In this document: one piece after another, positions 35,144-45,002 of the stretch
How positions within the stretch are numbered: position 1 is the stretch's first letter
Layout of the letters: each line of letters opens with the position of its first letter
Program-made: the position numbers and the translations under genes
Notes under the pieces: model-generated
The model's input: only the letters and a program-made list of their open reading frames with translations
The model's database searches: none
Told to the model about the DNA's origin: nothing
DNA from: Streptomyces canus
GTDB taxonomy: Bacteria; Actinomycetota; Actinomycetes; Streptomycetales; Streptomycetaceae
Direction of reading: 5' to 3'
Assembly: GCF_030816965.1 (NCBI RefSeq)
Contig: NZ_JAUSYQ010000002.1
Span: forward strand, 2,170,001-2,234,000
Length of the DNA stretch: 64,000 nucleotides

Positions 35144-36835
35144 ATGGGGACGCAGACCGTGCACGCGACGGCACGACCCGTGCGGACCAAGGGGCACGGG
35201 CGGGTGGTCGTCGACTGGTTGACCACCACCGACCACAAGAAGATCGGGCACCTCTATCTGATCACGTCGTTCGTGTTCTTCCTGGTCGGCGGCGTCATGG
35301 CCCTGCTGATGCGGGCCGAACTCGCCCGGCCGGGGCTGCAGATCATGGACAACCAGCAGTACAACCAGTTGTTCACGATGCACGGCACGATCATGCTGCT
35401 GCTGTTCGCTACGCCGAGCTTCGCGGGCTTCGCCAACGAGCTGATGCCGCTGCAGATCGGCGCCCCGGACGTGGCGTTCCCGCGGCTGAACATGCTGTCC
35501 TACTGGTTCTTCCTGTTCGGTGGCCTGATCGTGCTGGGCTCGCTGCTCGTGCCCTCCGGTCCGGCCGCCTTCGGCTGGTTCGCCTACGCGCCGCTGAACA
35601 ACTCCGCGCACTCCCCCGGCGTCGGCCCCGACCTGTGGATCATGGGCCTCGCGCTGGCCGGCTTCGGCACGATCCTCGGCGCGGTCAACTTCATCACCAC
35701 GATCATCGGGATGCGCGCGCCCGGCATGACCATGTTCCGTATGCCGATCTTCACCTGGAACACGCTGTTCACGTCGATCCTGATCCTGCTGGCGTTCCCG
35801 GTGCTGGCGGCCGCACTGCTGGTCCTGGAGGCGGACCGGCGCTTCGGCTCGCAGGTCTTCGAGGCGGACAACGGCGGGGCGTTGCTGTGGCAGCACCTGT
35901 TCTGGTTCTTCGGGCATCCCGAGGTGTACATCATCGCGCTGCCGTTCTTCGGCATCATCACGGAGATCATCCCGGTCTTCAGCCGCAAGCCGATGTTCGG
36001 CTATCTGACGCTGGTCGCGGCGACGATGTCGATCACCGGCCTGTCGATCGTGGTGTGGGCGCACCACATGTTCGTCACCGGCGCGGTGCTGCTGCCGTTC
36101 TTCTCCTTCATGAGCTTCCTGATCGCCGTCCCGACGGGCGTGAAGTTCTTCAACTGGACCGGAACGATGATCAAGGGCTCACTGTCCTTCGAGACGCCGA
36201 TGCTGTGGGCGACGGGCTTCCTGGTGACGTTCCTGTTCGGCGGCCTGACCGGGGTGCTGCTGGCCTCGCCGCCGCTGGACTTCCATGTCTCGGACACCTA
36301 CTTCGTCGTGGCGCACTTCCACTACGTCGTGTTCGGCACGGTCGTCTTCGCGATCTTCGGCGGGCTGCACTTCTGGTGGCCGAAGTTCACCGGGAAGATG
36401 CTCGACGAGCGGCTCGGCAAGATCCAGTTCTGGACGCTGTTCGTCGGCTTCCACACCACGTTCCTCGTGCAGCACTGGCTGGGCGCGGAGGGCATGCCCC
36501 GCCGGTACGCGGACTACCTCGCCGCGGACGGCTTCACCGCGCTCAACACGATCTCGACGATCGGGGCGTTCCTGCTGGGCGCCTCGACGCTGCCGTTCCT
36601 CTACAACGTCTGGAAGACCGCCAAGTACGGCGTGAAGGTGGAGACCGACGATCCCTGGGGCTACGGGCGTTCCCTGGAGTGGGCCACCTCCTGCCCGCCG
36701 CCGCGGCACAACTTCACGACACTGCCCCGGATCCGCTCCGAGTCCCCGGCGTTCGACCTGCACCATCCGCAGTACGCGGCCCAGACTCCGCAGCCCGAGC
36801 CAAAGAGCGAGCAAGCCGGTCGTGAGCCGTCCTGA
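35144..36835 (+). CDS. ctaD: Cytochrome c oxidase subunit I (aa3 type), orphan copy
   Basis: 563 residues, 12 membrane segments. Low-spin haem ligand in MHGT near residue 80; [10 protein letters not shown] gives the CuB His and cross-linked Tyr near 262; WAHHMF gives two further CuB His; VVAHFHYV gives the haem a3 and a ligands. All redox ligands are kept, so it should be functional. No ctaC, ctaE or ctaF is nearby, so this is a duplicate outside the main oxidase cluster. The start is the ATG of [10 protein letters not shown]; a GTG eight codons upstream is possible. The last 122 nt overlap the opposite-strand WYL regulator gene. Confidence 0.92.
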   Translation: MGTQTVHATARPVRTKGHGRVVVDWLTTTDHKKIGHLYLITSFVFFLVGGVMALLMRAELARPGLQIMDNQQYNQLFTMHGTIMLLLFATPSFAGFANELMPLQIGAPDVAFPRLNMLSYWFFLFGGLIVLGSLLVPSGPAAFGWFAYAPLNNSAHSPGVGPDLWIMGLALAGFGTILGAVNFITTIIGMRAPGMTMFRMPIFTWNTLFTSILILLAFPVLAAALLVLEADRRFGSQVFEADNGGALLWQHLFWFFGHPEVYIIALPFFGIITEIIPVFSRKPMFGYLTLVAATMSITGLSIVVWAHHMFVTGAVLLPFFSFMSFLIAVPTGVKFFNWTGTMIKGSLSFETPMLWATGFLVTFLFGGLTGVLLASPPLDFHVSDTYFVVAHFHYVVFGTVVFAIFGGLHFWWPKFTGKMLDERLGKIQFWTLFVGFHTTFLVQHWLGAEGMPRRYADYLAADGFTALNTISTIGAFLLGASTLPFLYNVWKTAKYGVKVETDDPWGYGRSLEWATSCPPPRHNFTTLPRIRSESPAFDLHHPQYAAQTPQPEPKSEQAGREPS

Positions 36836-37754
36836 TCGCCTCGGTCAGCTCGGCTGGCTCCAGCACCTCGAACTCGAAGCCCGTCATCATCACGTGGATC
36901 ACCATCACGTCGAGACTCGCGGCCCCGGTGCGCAGGAGGCAGCTGTCGGGCCCCTCCGCCTCCAGCACCCCGGCACTCGGCGAGATCCGCTCGGCGGCCC
37001 GTTCCTTGGGCACCAGCAGTCGCACGACCGCGTGTGAGGCGTACGCGCGCGTGGAGACGCCTCGCGAGACGTAGGCGGCGAGATCCTCGGCGGGCGGGGT
37101 GCGCGGAGTGAACCGGGGACCGTGCGGCGGCCTGGGGGTGATCCGGTCGGCCCGGAAGGTCCGCCAGTCCTCGCGGTCGACGTCCCAGGCCACCAGATAC
37201 CAGCGCCGCTCGCTGCACACCAGGCGGTGCGGTTCGACGGTACGGCGGCTGGAGGCGCCCCCGTGGTCGCTGTACTCGAAGCGCAGCCGTTCGGCGTCCC
37301 GGCAGAGGTTGGCGAGCTCGGTGAGGACGCCCGGGTCGACGGCGGAGGGCTGGGGGCCGCGCAGCATCGGCACGGTGAAGGCGTTCAGGGCGCCCACCCG
37401 GCGGCGCAGCCGGCTCGGCAGGACCTGCTCCAGCTTGGCGAGGGCCCGTACGGAGGTCTCCCCGATCCCCTCGATGCCCTGCCCCGCCGCCGTGCGCAGG
37501 CCGACGGCGACCGCGACGGCCTCGTCGTCGTCCAGGAGCAGCGGCGGCAGCTCGGCGCCCGCGCCCAGCTGGTAGCCGCCACCGGTGCCCGGGCTGGCGT
37601 TGACGGGATAGCCCAGCTCGCGCAGCCGGTCCACGTCCCGGCGCACGGTGCGCGGGGTGACGCCGAGGCGGTCGGCCAGGTCGGCGCCGGACCAATCGCG
37701 GTGGGCCTGGAGAAGCGAGAGCAGGCGCAGAAGTCGTGCCGAGGTCTCCAACAT
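36714..37754 (-). CDS. YafY-type WYL-domain transcriptional regulator
   Basis: 346 residues. An N-terminal HTH_11 domain has [30 protein letters not shown] domain near the middle has [22 protein letters not shown] and [10 protein letters not shown]-terminal WCX region follows, then a long Ala/Gly/Arg-rich tail that reads through the antisense of ctaD. The start is the ATG of MLETSARLL. It is divergent from an epoxide hydrolase gene; a palindrome in between is its likely operator. Confidence 0.9.
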   Translation of the reverse strand: MLETSARLLRLLSLLQAHRDWSGADLADRLGVTPRTVRRDVDRLRELGYPVNASPGTGGGYQLGAGAELPPLLLDDDEAVAVAVGLRTAAGQGIEGIGETSVRALAKLEQVLPSRLRRRVGALNAFTVPMLRGPQPSAVDPGVLTELANLCRDAERLRFEYSDHGGASSRRTVEPHRLVCSERRWYLVAWDVDREDWRTFRADRITPRPPHGPRFTPRTPPAEDLAAYVSRGVSTRAYASHAVVRLLVPKERAAERISPSAGVLEAEGPDSCLLRTGAASLDVMVIHVMMTGFEFEVLEPAELTEAIRTAHDRLARSLARAAESGPRTADGAGRTPGTRSGSGAVS

Positions 37755-37774
37755 GATGCCGAATCTGCCAGTCA

Positions 37775-37797
37775 TTGCGGACAGAGGCTGTCCGCAA
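37775..37797. promoter_or_regulatory. Palindromic operator between WYL regulator and epoxide hydrolase
   Basis: TTGCGGACAG and CTGTCCGCAA are perfect 10-bp arms around AGG. The site ends 19 nt before the epoxide hydrolase ATG and starts 20 nt upstream of the regulator start. Confidence 0.75.
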
Positions 37798-37816
37798 GCC
37801 TTTCTACCTTGGACTC

Positions 37817-38971
37817 ATGGCAGACAACAGCGCGACCGCAGAGAACCGTGAGATCCGCCCGTTCCGGATCGACATCCCGCAGGCGCAGCTCGATGACCTG
37901 CCCACCCGCCTGGACCTCACCCGCTGGCCGGACGAGCTCCCGGGCGCCGGCTGGGAGTACGGCGCCTCCCTGCCGTATCTCCGCGATCTCGCCGCGTACT
38001 GGCGCGGTGCCTACGACTGGCGCAAGCACGAGGCCGGCCTCAACGAGCTCCCGCAGTTCGTCACCGAGATCGACGGCGCCCAGGTGCACTTCCTGCACGT
38101 CCGCTCGTCCCGGCCGGACGCGCTCCCGCTGATCCTGACGCACGGCTGGCCGGGTTCGATCGTCGAGTTCCTCGGTGTGATCGGCTCGCTGAGCGAGGAC
38201 TTCCATCTGGTGATCCCGTCCATTCCCGGCTTCGGCTTCTCCGGGCCGACGCGCGACAAGGGCTGGAACGTCAACCGGGTCGCCCGCGCGTGGGCGGAGC
38301 TGATGCGCAGGCTCGGCTACGAGCGCTACGGCGCCCAGGGCGGCGACCTGGGCGCGCTGATCTCCCCCGCGCTCGCCCGGGTCGCTCCGGAGTCCGTCGT
38401 CGGCGTCCATGTGAACGCCGCCTCGGTCGGGTTCATCCCGCTCGGCCCGGTCGACGAGGAGGCGCAGAAAGGGCTGACCGACCGCGAGCGGCGAAGGCTC
38501 GCGAGCATCGCCGAGTTCACCACGGACGGCTTCGGCTACAACGCCGTGCAGTCGACCCGTCCGCAGACCCTCTCCTACGCCCTCACCGACTCGCCCGTCG
38601 GTCAACTGGCGTGGATCATGGAGAAGTTCCAGGCGTGGACACACTCCTCGGCCACACTGCCGGAGGACGCGATCGACCGGGACACCCTGCTCACCAACGT
38701 GATGCTGTACTGGCTGACCGGCACGGCCGGTTCCGCGGCCCGCATGTACTACGAGAACAGCCATGTGCCGGACTGGTTCCCGACGGCGACCTCCGGCGTG
38801 CCGACCGCGGTGGCCAACTTCGGCGAGGACGTGGCGATCCGCCGCTGGGCCGAGCAGGCCAACACCCTCGTGCGCTGGACGGAGTTCGACCGCGGCGGCC
38901 ACTTCGCGGCCCTGGAGGTCCCCGATCTGCTGGCCGGTGACGTCAGGCAGTTCTTCGGCTCACTGCGGTGA
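37817..38971 (+). CDS. Epoxide hydrolase (EHN-domain alpha/beta hydrolase)
   Basis: 384 residues. The N-terminal EHN domain (FRIDIPQAQLDDLPTRLDL) is followed by an alpha/beta-hydrolase core with oxyanion motif THGWPGS. The nucleophile aspartate is in AQGGDLGALIS, and the catalytic histidine in DRGGHFAALEVP, as in the juvenile-hormone/EphA-type group. It would hydrolyse epoxides to diols. It is divergent from the WYL regulator, its probable controller. The 3' end overlaps the next minus-strand gene by 12 nt. Confidence 0.9.
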   Translation: MADNSATAENREIRPFRIDIPQAQLDDLPTRLDLTRWPDELPGAGWEYGASLPYLRDLAAYWRGAYDWRKHEAGLNELPQFVTEIDGAQVHFLHVRSSRPDALPLILTHGWPGSIVEFLGVIGSLSEDFHLVIPSIPGFGFSGPTRDKGWNVNRVARAWAELMRRLGYERYGAQGGDLGALISPALARVAPESVVGVHVNAASVGFIPLGPVDEEAQKGLTDRERRRLASIAEFTTDGFGYNAVQSTRPQTLSYALTDSPVGQLAWIMEKFQAWTHSSATLPEDAIDRDTLLTNVMLYWLTGTAGSAARMYYENSHVPDWFPTATSGVPTAVANFGEDVAIRRWAEQANTLVRWTEFDRGGHFAALEVPDLLAGDVRQFFGSLR

Positions 38972-39781
38972 AGGGCACGCGGTGACGGACACCGACAGGT
39001 CGTTGTCCCGCGTGTAGTACGGCCCGGCCTCCACCGGGCCGTACGCCGTCACCACGCGTGCGCGTGGATAGGTGAACACGGGCTTCTTGTCGGCGACGTC
39101 GTCCAGCAAACGCGCGATCCGCACCCGCGGCCCGCTCTCGCCGAGCGGCCGCAGCCACAGGTCCCAGACCCCTGGCCCGAGTACCGCGTACCCGACCGAG
39201 AAGCCGAACCGGGCCTCGTCCACGGCGACGTCGATGCGGCGGGCGGCGCCCGGGGAGTGCCGAGCGCGCACCTCGGCATGGGCACCGGGGGCGAAGGCGG
39301 TGCCGTACAGCCGCCCGCGCACGGTCAGTCCGGCGCTGTCGACGCGCAGTTCGCCCGCTTCGGCGTGCGGGGCGCGCAGCCAGCTGCGGACGGTGAGGTT
39401 GCCCTGCCGGGTCGCATAGGGGATACGGACGGCGACGTGGCCGCGGGTGCCGCTCGGGATGCGGGCGCCGAGCGCACGCAGGTCGGTGGCGCCGGGCGCG
39501 AGGCGCAGCGGCTCGTCGTCGGCCACGCACGCGTACGCGTCCCAGCGGCCCTCTGGCAGGGCGACGGTGCTGGGCAGTGCGGCGCGCAGCCGCCCGGCCG
39601 CGGCCGGGGCCAGGGGCAGTCCCACTTCCTCGTGGCCGTCGCGCCGGCGCAGCACCAGATGGGCCGTACTGCTCGCCCCACCGGCGGTGACGTCGAAGGT
39701 CAGTCCGCCCGCGGAGTCGGCGACACAGTCGGCGCGCAGTTGTACGCCCTGCCCGGCGGGCATGGTCCTCCCGTGGTTCAT
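38960..39781 (-). CDS. Conserved unknown, beta-rich protein
   Basis: 273 residues with no signal peptide or membrane segment. It has alternating hydrophobic strands, for example STAHLVLRRR, NLTVRSWLRA and YAVLGPGVWDLWLRP, suggesting repeated beta-sandwich-like units. I recall similar proteins next to Streptomyces glycosyltransferases but recognise no domain with confidence. It lies downstream of the ABC binding-protein gene on the same strand, 52 nt away, and may belong to that unit. Confidence 0.6.
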   Translation of the reverse strand: MNHGRTMPAGQGVQLRADCVADSAGGLTFDVTAGGASSTAHLVLRRRDGHEEVGLPLAPAAAGRLRAALPSTVALPEGRWDAYACVADDEPLRLAPGATDLRALGARIPSGTRGHVAVRIPYATRQGNLTVRSWLRAPHAEAGELRVDSAGLTVRGRLYGTAFAPGAHAEVRARHSPGAARRIDVAVDEARFGFSVGYAVLGPGVWDLWLRPLGESGPRVRIARLLDDVADKKPVFTYPRARVVTAYGPVEAGPYYTRDNDLSVSVTACPSPQ

Positions 39782-39833
39782 GGTGCTCTGTCAGACCCTC
39801 GGGCACCTCCATTGGTTGCCTGCGTCCGGTGAC

Positions 39834-41126
39834 TCACTGCTGATACGGCAGTTGCGGAACGTCGAAGCACGTATGGTCCATGTCGCTCTGGGAGACCCAG
39901 CCCCGGCCGTCCTGCCAGCGGGCCACCGAGAGACAGGTTCTGCGGGACTTCGGCGGCTCGACCAGGCGCTCGAAGCGGACGGGGAGAAGCAGGCCGTCCG
40001 CGGTGTAGTCCTGGCTGTGGTTCATGTAGGCGTCGACGCACCCGCGCGTGACGCCTTGTGGCGTACACGACTTCGCGGCGTTCGTGAACCACTTCGCGGC
40101 CGCCCAGCCCTCCAACTGCCACTGGGAATGCGTTTTCAGACTCCTGGTGGCGTCCCTGAACTCGCGCACGGCCGCATTGCCGACGTCCTCGAAGTTCCGG
40201 CTGGCCCCGGTCGCCCACAGGGCGTTGCGGCAGCGCGGGGCGTCCTTGTAATCGTCCGGGACGGTGGAGGTCCAGTTCTGCACGTTGGTGACCTTGGCGG
40301 TGACCTCGACGCCGGCCGCGTCCATCGCCTCGCACAACTGGGCGTTGCCATGGCTGTCGACGGCGTCGAAGACCAGGTCGGCGCCCTGCTCCTTCAGGTC
40401 GGCCGCCACGGCACGGAAGTTGGGCAGCGCGAAGTCGACCTGCTCGGTGACGACCTTGTACCCCTCGGCCTTCAGCCCCTGCTCGACGAGCCGGGCGTAG
40501 GCGGCGGACGCGGCCTGGTTGTACGACACGACAGCCGCCGTACGAGCCCCGTGCTCGCGCTTGAAATAGCGGTAGACCTCGGTGCCGCCGTACTGCTTTC
40601 CGCCCCAGCCGGTCGTGCCGCGCCGAGGCGCGAGGCTGCCGTAGATGCCGTAGAGGTGCGGCCAGGTGTCGTAGGCGGCGCCGAGGGGCTGGCCTCCGAT
40701 GTCGGGCACGCGCGCGTGGGAGACGCGGGAGGCAGCGGCGTAGTCGAGGGCGGTGGTCGCGACCAGGGCGACCACCTTGTCCTCGTCGATCAGCCGGTGG
40801 ACACAGGTGTTGTTGCCGACCCCGCTGCCGCCGTCGTCGCACTCGCGCACCTCGATCCGGCGGCCGTCGACGCCCCCGCGCGCGTTGAGGCGCTCGAAGT
40901 ACGCCTTGGCGCCGTCGCGCGGGCCGGTGAAGGTGCCGCCGCCGACCGGGCTGGTGGCGCTGGTGACGATGCCGACCCGGATCGGGGTGCCGTCCTGGGC
41001 GGGGGTCGCCCGCTCCCGGTGCTCGAAGTCGCTCTCCGGCAGCCGACTGCCGCACGCCGTGCCCACCATGAGCAGCAGGACCGCGAGGGCGGCCTCAGCA
41101 GCCCGGAAGAGCCGACGCCGTGGCAT
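39834..41126 (-). CDS. Branched-chain amino-acid-type ABC solute-binding lipoprotein
   Basis: 430 residues. The lipobox VGTACGS has the lipidated Cys at 25. Type 1 periplasmic-binding fold (Peripla_BP_6): PIRVGIVTSATSPVGGGTF, ECDDGGSGVGNNTCVHRL, AAVVSYNQAASAAYARL and ALPNFRAVAADLKEQGADLVF. Extra cysteine pairs suggest disulfides. Its start overlaps the end of the upstream small lipoprotein gene by 32 nt. The divergent operon at 41767-45658 supplies a fused LivHMG and a LivF-like ATPase, the natural partner. The ligand is unknown. Confidence 0.88.
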   Translation of the reverse strand: MPRRRLFRAAEAALAVLLLMVGTACGSRLPESDFEHRERATPAQDGTPIRVGIVTSATSPVGGGTFTGPRDGAKAYFERLNARGGVDGRRIEVRECDDGGSGVGNNTCVHRLIDEDKVVALVATTALDYAAASRVSHARVPDIGGQPLGAAYDTWPHLYGIYGSLAPRRGTTGWGGKQYGGTEVYRYFKREHGARTAAVVSYNQAASAAYARLVEQGLKAEGYKVVTEQVDFALPNFRAVAADLKEQGADLVFDAVDSHGNAQLCEAMDAAGVEVTAKVTNVQNWTSTVPDDYKDAPRCRNALWATGASRNFEDVGNAAVREFRDATRSLKTHSQWQLEGWAAAKWFTNAAKSCTPQGVTRGCVDAYMNHSQDYTADGLLLPVRFERLVEPPKSRRTCLSVARWQDGRGWVSQSDMDHTCFDVPQLPYQQ

Positions 41127-41643
41127 TGCCGCTCAACTGCACCAGTGCGCACAGGGTGTTGACCGACACCTTCCAGGTGCCGTCCTGTTCGACCGCCGTT
41201 CCGGAGGCGTCCGGGAGGGCGGTGGCGCCGTTCAGCATCAGGGTGTACGTCACGTCGGCCGCGGTCGGCTTGGTGAACCCGACCTTCGTGACCTTCGCCT
41301 GCACCTGTCCGCCGCGCTGGTCACCGCTGAAGGCCTGGAGCACCGGGCCCATCTCGTCGCCGTTCTCCAGGACGGCCTGTTTGTCCCTGGTGGAGGTCTT
41401 CGGGTCGAAGAACTTCTCCCAGTTCGCCTTGATCTCCCGCTGGGCGGCGGCCGCGTCGGCGGGTCCGCTCGGCGACGGGGCCGCGGAAGGTGTGGTCCGC
41501 TCCACGGAAGGCGTCGGCGGCGGGCTCTCGCTGCCGCCGCCGCTGTCGTCGCTGCACGCCGTGAGGGCCACGGCGAGGGCGAACCCCACCGCCATCAGCC
41601 CCCGGCTGCCGTTCCCCCACGTGCGGTCGCTCCCGAGAACCAT
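41095..41643 (-). CDS. Small lipoprotein, ketosteroid-isomerase/NTF2-like size
   Basis: 182 residues. The lipobox ALTACSD has Cys at 30, then a Ser/Pro/Thr linker, then a compact domain with AQREIKANWEKFFDPKT, GPVLQAFSG and DVTYTLMLNGATALP, ending in a CALVQL segment. It resembles the low-molecular-weight mycobacterial/Streptomyces lipoproteins of NTF2-like type. It overlaps and precedes the binding-protein gene, so it is probably an accessory to that ABC system. Confidence 0.75.
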   Translation of the reverse strand: MVLGSDRTWGNGSRGLMAVGFALAVALTACSDDSGGGSESPPPTPSVERTTPSAAPSPSGPADAAAAQREIKANWEKFFDPKTSTRDKQAVLENGDEMGPVLQAFSGDQRGGQVQAKVTKVGFTKPTAADVTYTLMLNGATALPDASGTAVEQDGTWKVSVNTLCALVQLSGNATASALPGC

Positions 41644-41766
41644 CTGGCTCACCACCGGGTGTCGGTCCGGGCCACGTGCGCCCGGTGCTTTCAGGGTCAG
41701 CTTCCAGAAGGCATAGTGCAAGCGATTGGCTTACATGGACAGGCACGCGACATGGGGGAGCCACAG

Positions 41767-42243
41767 ATGCGGACAGCCCGACTGCGGACCGTGCACCCCG
41801 TTCTGTGGGCCGGCTGGGCCGCGCTCGCCGCGGGCGCGGTCCTGTGCGTCCTCGGCTGGTACGGCGTCTCGGGCGAGCGTTACGCCGAGCGGCAGCTGCC
41901 GTACCTCGCCTCCTGCACGGTGCCCGGCGCCGCGCTGATCGTCGCCGGGGCGGTGCTGCTCACCCACGGCCGGGGCGCGCTCGCCGCCACGCGTGTGGAG
42001 GAGCTGTACGGCCTCCTGGTCTCCGCGGAGCCCACCGGGGCCGAGGAGTCCGTCGCGGCGGCCGACGCGCCCCTGGCGGTCAGCGGGGACCTGCTGATGG
42101 TGCCCGGTGGCACGCTCTGGCACCGCGCGGACTGCCCGTTGGTCGCCGGGAAGGTCGAGTCGGTCCCGGTGGACGCGAAGCTCCTGGCGAGCGGAGAGCT
42201 GGGCCCCTGTCCGATCTGCGAGCCCGTCGAGGAAACCGACTGA
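41767..42243 (+). CDS. Small membrane protein with HRADCPL / CPIC motifs
   Basis: 158 residues with an ATG start and RBS GGGGGAG 6 nt upstream. Two N-terminal membrane segments (about 12-32 and 48-68) are followed by a cytoplasmic domain with LWHRADCPLVAG and a terminal GPCPIC. The Cys and His residues could bind a metal or act in redox chemistry. The stop overlaps the start of the LivHMG fusion (TGATG), so the two are translationally coupled. I know no characterised homologue. Confidence 0.7.
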   Translation: MRTARLRTVHPVLWAGWAALAAGAVLCVLGWYGVSGERYAERQLPYLASCTVPGAALIVAGAVLLTHGRGALAATRVEELYGLLVSAEPTGAEESVAAADAPLAVSGDLLMVPGGTLWHRADCPLVAGKVESVPVDAKLLASGELGPCPICEPVEETD

Positions 42244-45002
42244 TGTCGTCGCTGACCTACGACCTCACCCTCGCCGGGTTGTCGGTCGGCAGCGCGGCCG
42301 CGCTCACCGGGGTCGGCCTGATCGTGACGTACCGCGCGACCGGGGTGCTGAACTTCGCGCACGGGGCGATCGCCATGGTGTGCGCGTACGCGCTGCGGCA
42401 GTGCGTGGTGGAGTGGGGCTGGCCGCTGTGGGCCGGGGCGGTGGTGACCCTGCTGATCCTGGCGCCGGTGATGGGCGTGGTGCTGGAGCGTTTCGTCTTC
42501 CGGCCCCTGTCCGTCCTGGGCGGCGATCCGGCCCAGACCCTGGTGGCCTCCATCGGGGTCTTCGTGCTGCTGGTGGGCGGGGCCGCGCTGCTGTGGGGCC
42601 AGGGAGCACGGGACGACGCTCCGGAGCTGGTGTCCGCGGATCCCTGGGGGCAGCTGGCGGTCGTCCTGGTCCTGGCGGCGGGCGTGAGCGCGGTGATCCG
42701 CCGGACGCGCTTCGGACGGGAGCTGCGGGCCGTCGTGGACGACCGCGGGTTGGCCGTGCTCGGCGGGATCGACGCCGACCGGGTGGCGGCGGCCGGCTGG
42801 GCGTTCGGGGCGTTCACCGCGGGCCTGACGGGCGTTCTGCTGGCCCCCTTCGTCCGTCTGGACCCGTACGGGCTGCCTCTGCTCGTCATGGAGGTGGTGG
42901 CGGTGGCGGTGGCCGCGCGGATGCGCAGCCTGCCGGTGGCCGTGGTCGTGGCGCTGGGCATCGGGGTGGTCCAGAGCCAGCTGACCCGACTGCACCCCTC
43001 GGGCCGGGGCGAACCGTTGCTCCAGGCGGTGGGGGCGAACCTGTTCGTCGTAGCTCTCCTCGTCGCGTGCCTGGCGCTCCCCCGCATCGGCACCCGGGAC
43101 GCGCTGCCCCGGACGGCCACCGCGCGCGTGCCGACGCCTCAGGGCGCATGGATCGTCGCGGTGATCCTCTTCCTGATCCCGCTGGGTTTCGCGGGCTCGG
43201 ACCTGCACACCTCGGTCCAGGTCCCGGCGCTGGGCGTCGTCCTGCTCTCCCTGGTGGTCGTGACGGGCAGGGGCGGCCAGATCTCCCTCGGGCAAGCGGC
43301 CTACGCGGGCCTGGGCGCCCTGTTCACAGCCCTGCTGGCGGCGGGCCGCTTCCCGGCACTTCCCCGGCTGCCGGAACTGGCGGCGCTGGCGCTGGCGGTG
43401 GTCCTGGTGGCACCCCTGGGCCTCCTGACCGGCTGGCCGGCGATCACCCGCCGGGGGCTGGCGCTGGCCCTCGCGACCTTCGCGGTCGGCGTCGGTGTGA
43501 GCCGCTTCGTCCTCGCCCAGCCGTACGCCACGTCCGGTCTGTCCCTGGGCCGCCCGGCGGGCTTCGAGGGCGACCGCGCGTACTACGTCCTGGAGCTGGC
43601 CCTGCTCACGCTCGCCCTCCTGACGGCCCACGCGTTGCGCAGAGGGCGTACGGGCAGGGCGCTGGCCGCCATGCGCGACCACGAGTCAGGGGCCTCGGCG
43701 GCAGGCGTCCAGGTCCCCGCCCTGAAGCTCCTCGCCTTCGTGGCGGGCGCCGCCCTGGCCGCCCTGGGCGGCGGAATGCTCGGCATGGGCCTGCGCGCCT
43801 TCGATCCCACCGCCTACGACCCCGTCCGCGGCCTCCTCTGGTTCGCGGCGGTGGTCGTCCTGGGCGCCGACAGCACCCTGGGCGCCCTGACCGCGGCGGC
43901 CCTCCTGGTCGGCCTGGACGCGGGGGCACGGGGAGGGGTGGCGGCGGCGCTGGTCGGGGTACTGGCCGTGCTGATGGGGCGGTTCCCCGGGGGGCCGTAC
44001 GAGGCGGTGCGGAGGCTGCGGCCACGGCGGGGGGCGAGGCTGACGGCGACGGGCCTCCGGACACGGAGACGACTGCAACGGGCGCTGCGGGCCGCGGCGC
44101 CCCCGACCGCGGCATCGGGCGCCGACGCGATGCACGGCCAGGAGGCGAGCACCGCTCTCCCCGCCGCCACGGCGAACACCTTGACGGCGGATCCGGGCAG
44201 CGCCCGACCCGGCACGCACCGCCGAGCGGATCCCGACGGTGCCGAACAAGGCCGGTCCCGCCGGAGCCGACTCCCCGCGCCGCACGCCGCCGACGGCGCT
44301 CCGCCCCCGATCCTCACCACGCGCAAGCTCCAGGCCCGCTACGACGGCCTCACCGCCCTCGACGGAGTCGACCTCACCGTCCCACCCGGCAGTATCACCG
44401 CGATCATCGGCCCCAACGGCGCCGGAAAGACCACGCTCTTCCACTGCCTGGCAGGAACGGTCCGCCCCTCCCACGGCCGAGTCCACTACGGGAACCGCGA
44501 CATCACGCGCCTCCCCGCCCACGCCCGCACCCGCCTGGGTATCGCCCGCACCTTCCAACAACTCGCGGTCTTCCCCACATTGACCGTGGCAGAGAACGTC
44601 CGAGTCGGCGCCGAGCAGGGCAGGACAACCGACCCGGCCGCAGTGGACCGCGCCCTGAGACTGTTCGCCCTCGACGGCCCCCTGCGCGACGCCCCCGCGG
44701 CCGGCCTCCCCACCGGCACCCTCCGTCGGGTGGAACTCGCCAGAGCCCTCGCCGGCACCCCGAGCGTCCTCCTCCTCGACGAACCCGCCGCCGGTCTCGA
44801 CACCGCCGAGGTGACCGCCCTGGCCCGCATCCTCAGGGCCCTCGCAGCCGACGGCACCGCCCTCCTCGTCGTCGAACACGACCTCGACCTGGTCGCCGAC
44901 CTCGCGCACGTCGTGCACGTCATGAGCGCGGGCCGCATCATCGCCTCCGGCCCTCCGGCCCACGTGCTGGACACACTCGACGCCCGGGAGACCGCCGTAT
45001 GA
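42243..45002 (+). CDS. LivH-LivM-LivG fusion: two permeases and ATPase in one chain
   Basis: 919 residues. Residues about 1-290 are a LivH-type permease (GLIVTYRATGVLNFAHGAIAM). About 300-580 are a LivM-type permease (VVVTGRGGQISLGQAAYAGLG, with GRALAAMRDHESGASAAGV). A low-complexity linker of about 100 residues (590-685) joins the ATPase of LivG type. Its Walker A is GPNGAGKTT near 722 and Walker B is VLLLDEPAAGLD. The signature is PTGTLRRVELARAL, weaker than LSGGQ but close to the LivG variant. These are normally three genes. The frame is uninterrupted, and the start follows the TGATG overlap with the upstream gene. Confidence 0.88.
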   Translation: MSSLTYDLTLAGLSVGSAAALTGVGLIVTYRATGVLNFAHGAIAMVCAYALRQCVVEWGWPLWAGAVVTLLILAPVMGVVLERFVFRPLSVLGGDPAQTLVASIGVFVLLVGGAALLWGQGARDDAPELVSADPWGQLAVVLVLAAGVSAVIRRTRFGRELRAVVDDRGLAVLGGIDADRVAAAGWAFGAFTAGLTGVLLAPFVRLDPYGLPLLVMEVVAVAVAARMRSLPVAVVVALGIGVVQSQLTRLHPSGRGEPLLQAVGANLFVVALLVACLALPRIGTRDALPRTATARVPTPQGAWIVAVILFLIPLGFAGSDLHTSVQVPALGVVLLSLVVVTGRGGQISLGQAAYAGLGALFTALLAAGRFPALPRLPELAALALAVVLVAPLGLLTGWPAITRRGLALALATFAVGVGVSRFVLAQPYATSGLSLGRPAGFEGDRAYYVLELALLTLALLTAHALRRGRTGRALAAMRDHESGASAAGVQVPALKLLAFVAGAALAALGGGMLGMGLRAFDPTAYDPVRGLLWFAAVVVLGADSTLGALTAAALLVGLDAGARGGVAAALVGVLAVLMGRFPGGPYEAVRRLRPRRGARLTATGLRTRRRLQRALRAAAPPTAASGADAMHGQEASTALPAATANTLTADPGSARPGTHRRADPDGAEQGRSRRSRLPAPHAADGAPPPILTTRKLQARYDGLTALDGVDLTVPPGSITAIIGPNGAGKTTLFHCLAGTVRPSHGRVHYGNRDITRLPAHARTRLGIARTFQQLAVFPTLTVAENVRVGAEQGRTTDPAAVDRALRLFALDGPLRDAPAAGLPTGTLRRVELARALAGTPSVLLLDEPAAGLDTAEVTALARILRALAADGTALLVVEHDLDLVADLAHVVHVMSAGRIIASGPPAHVLDTLDARETAV

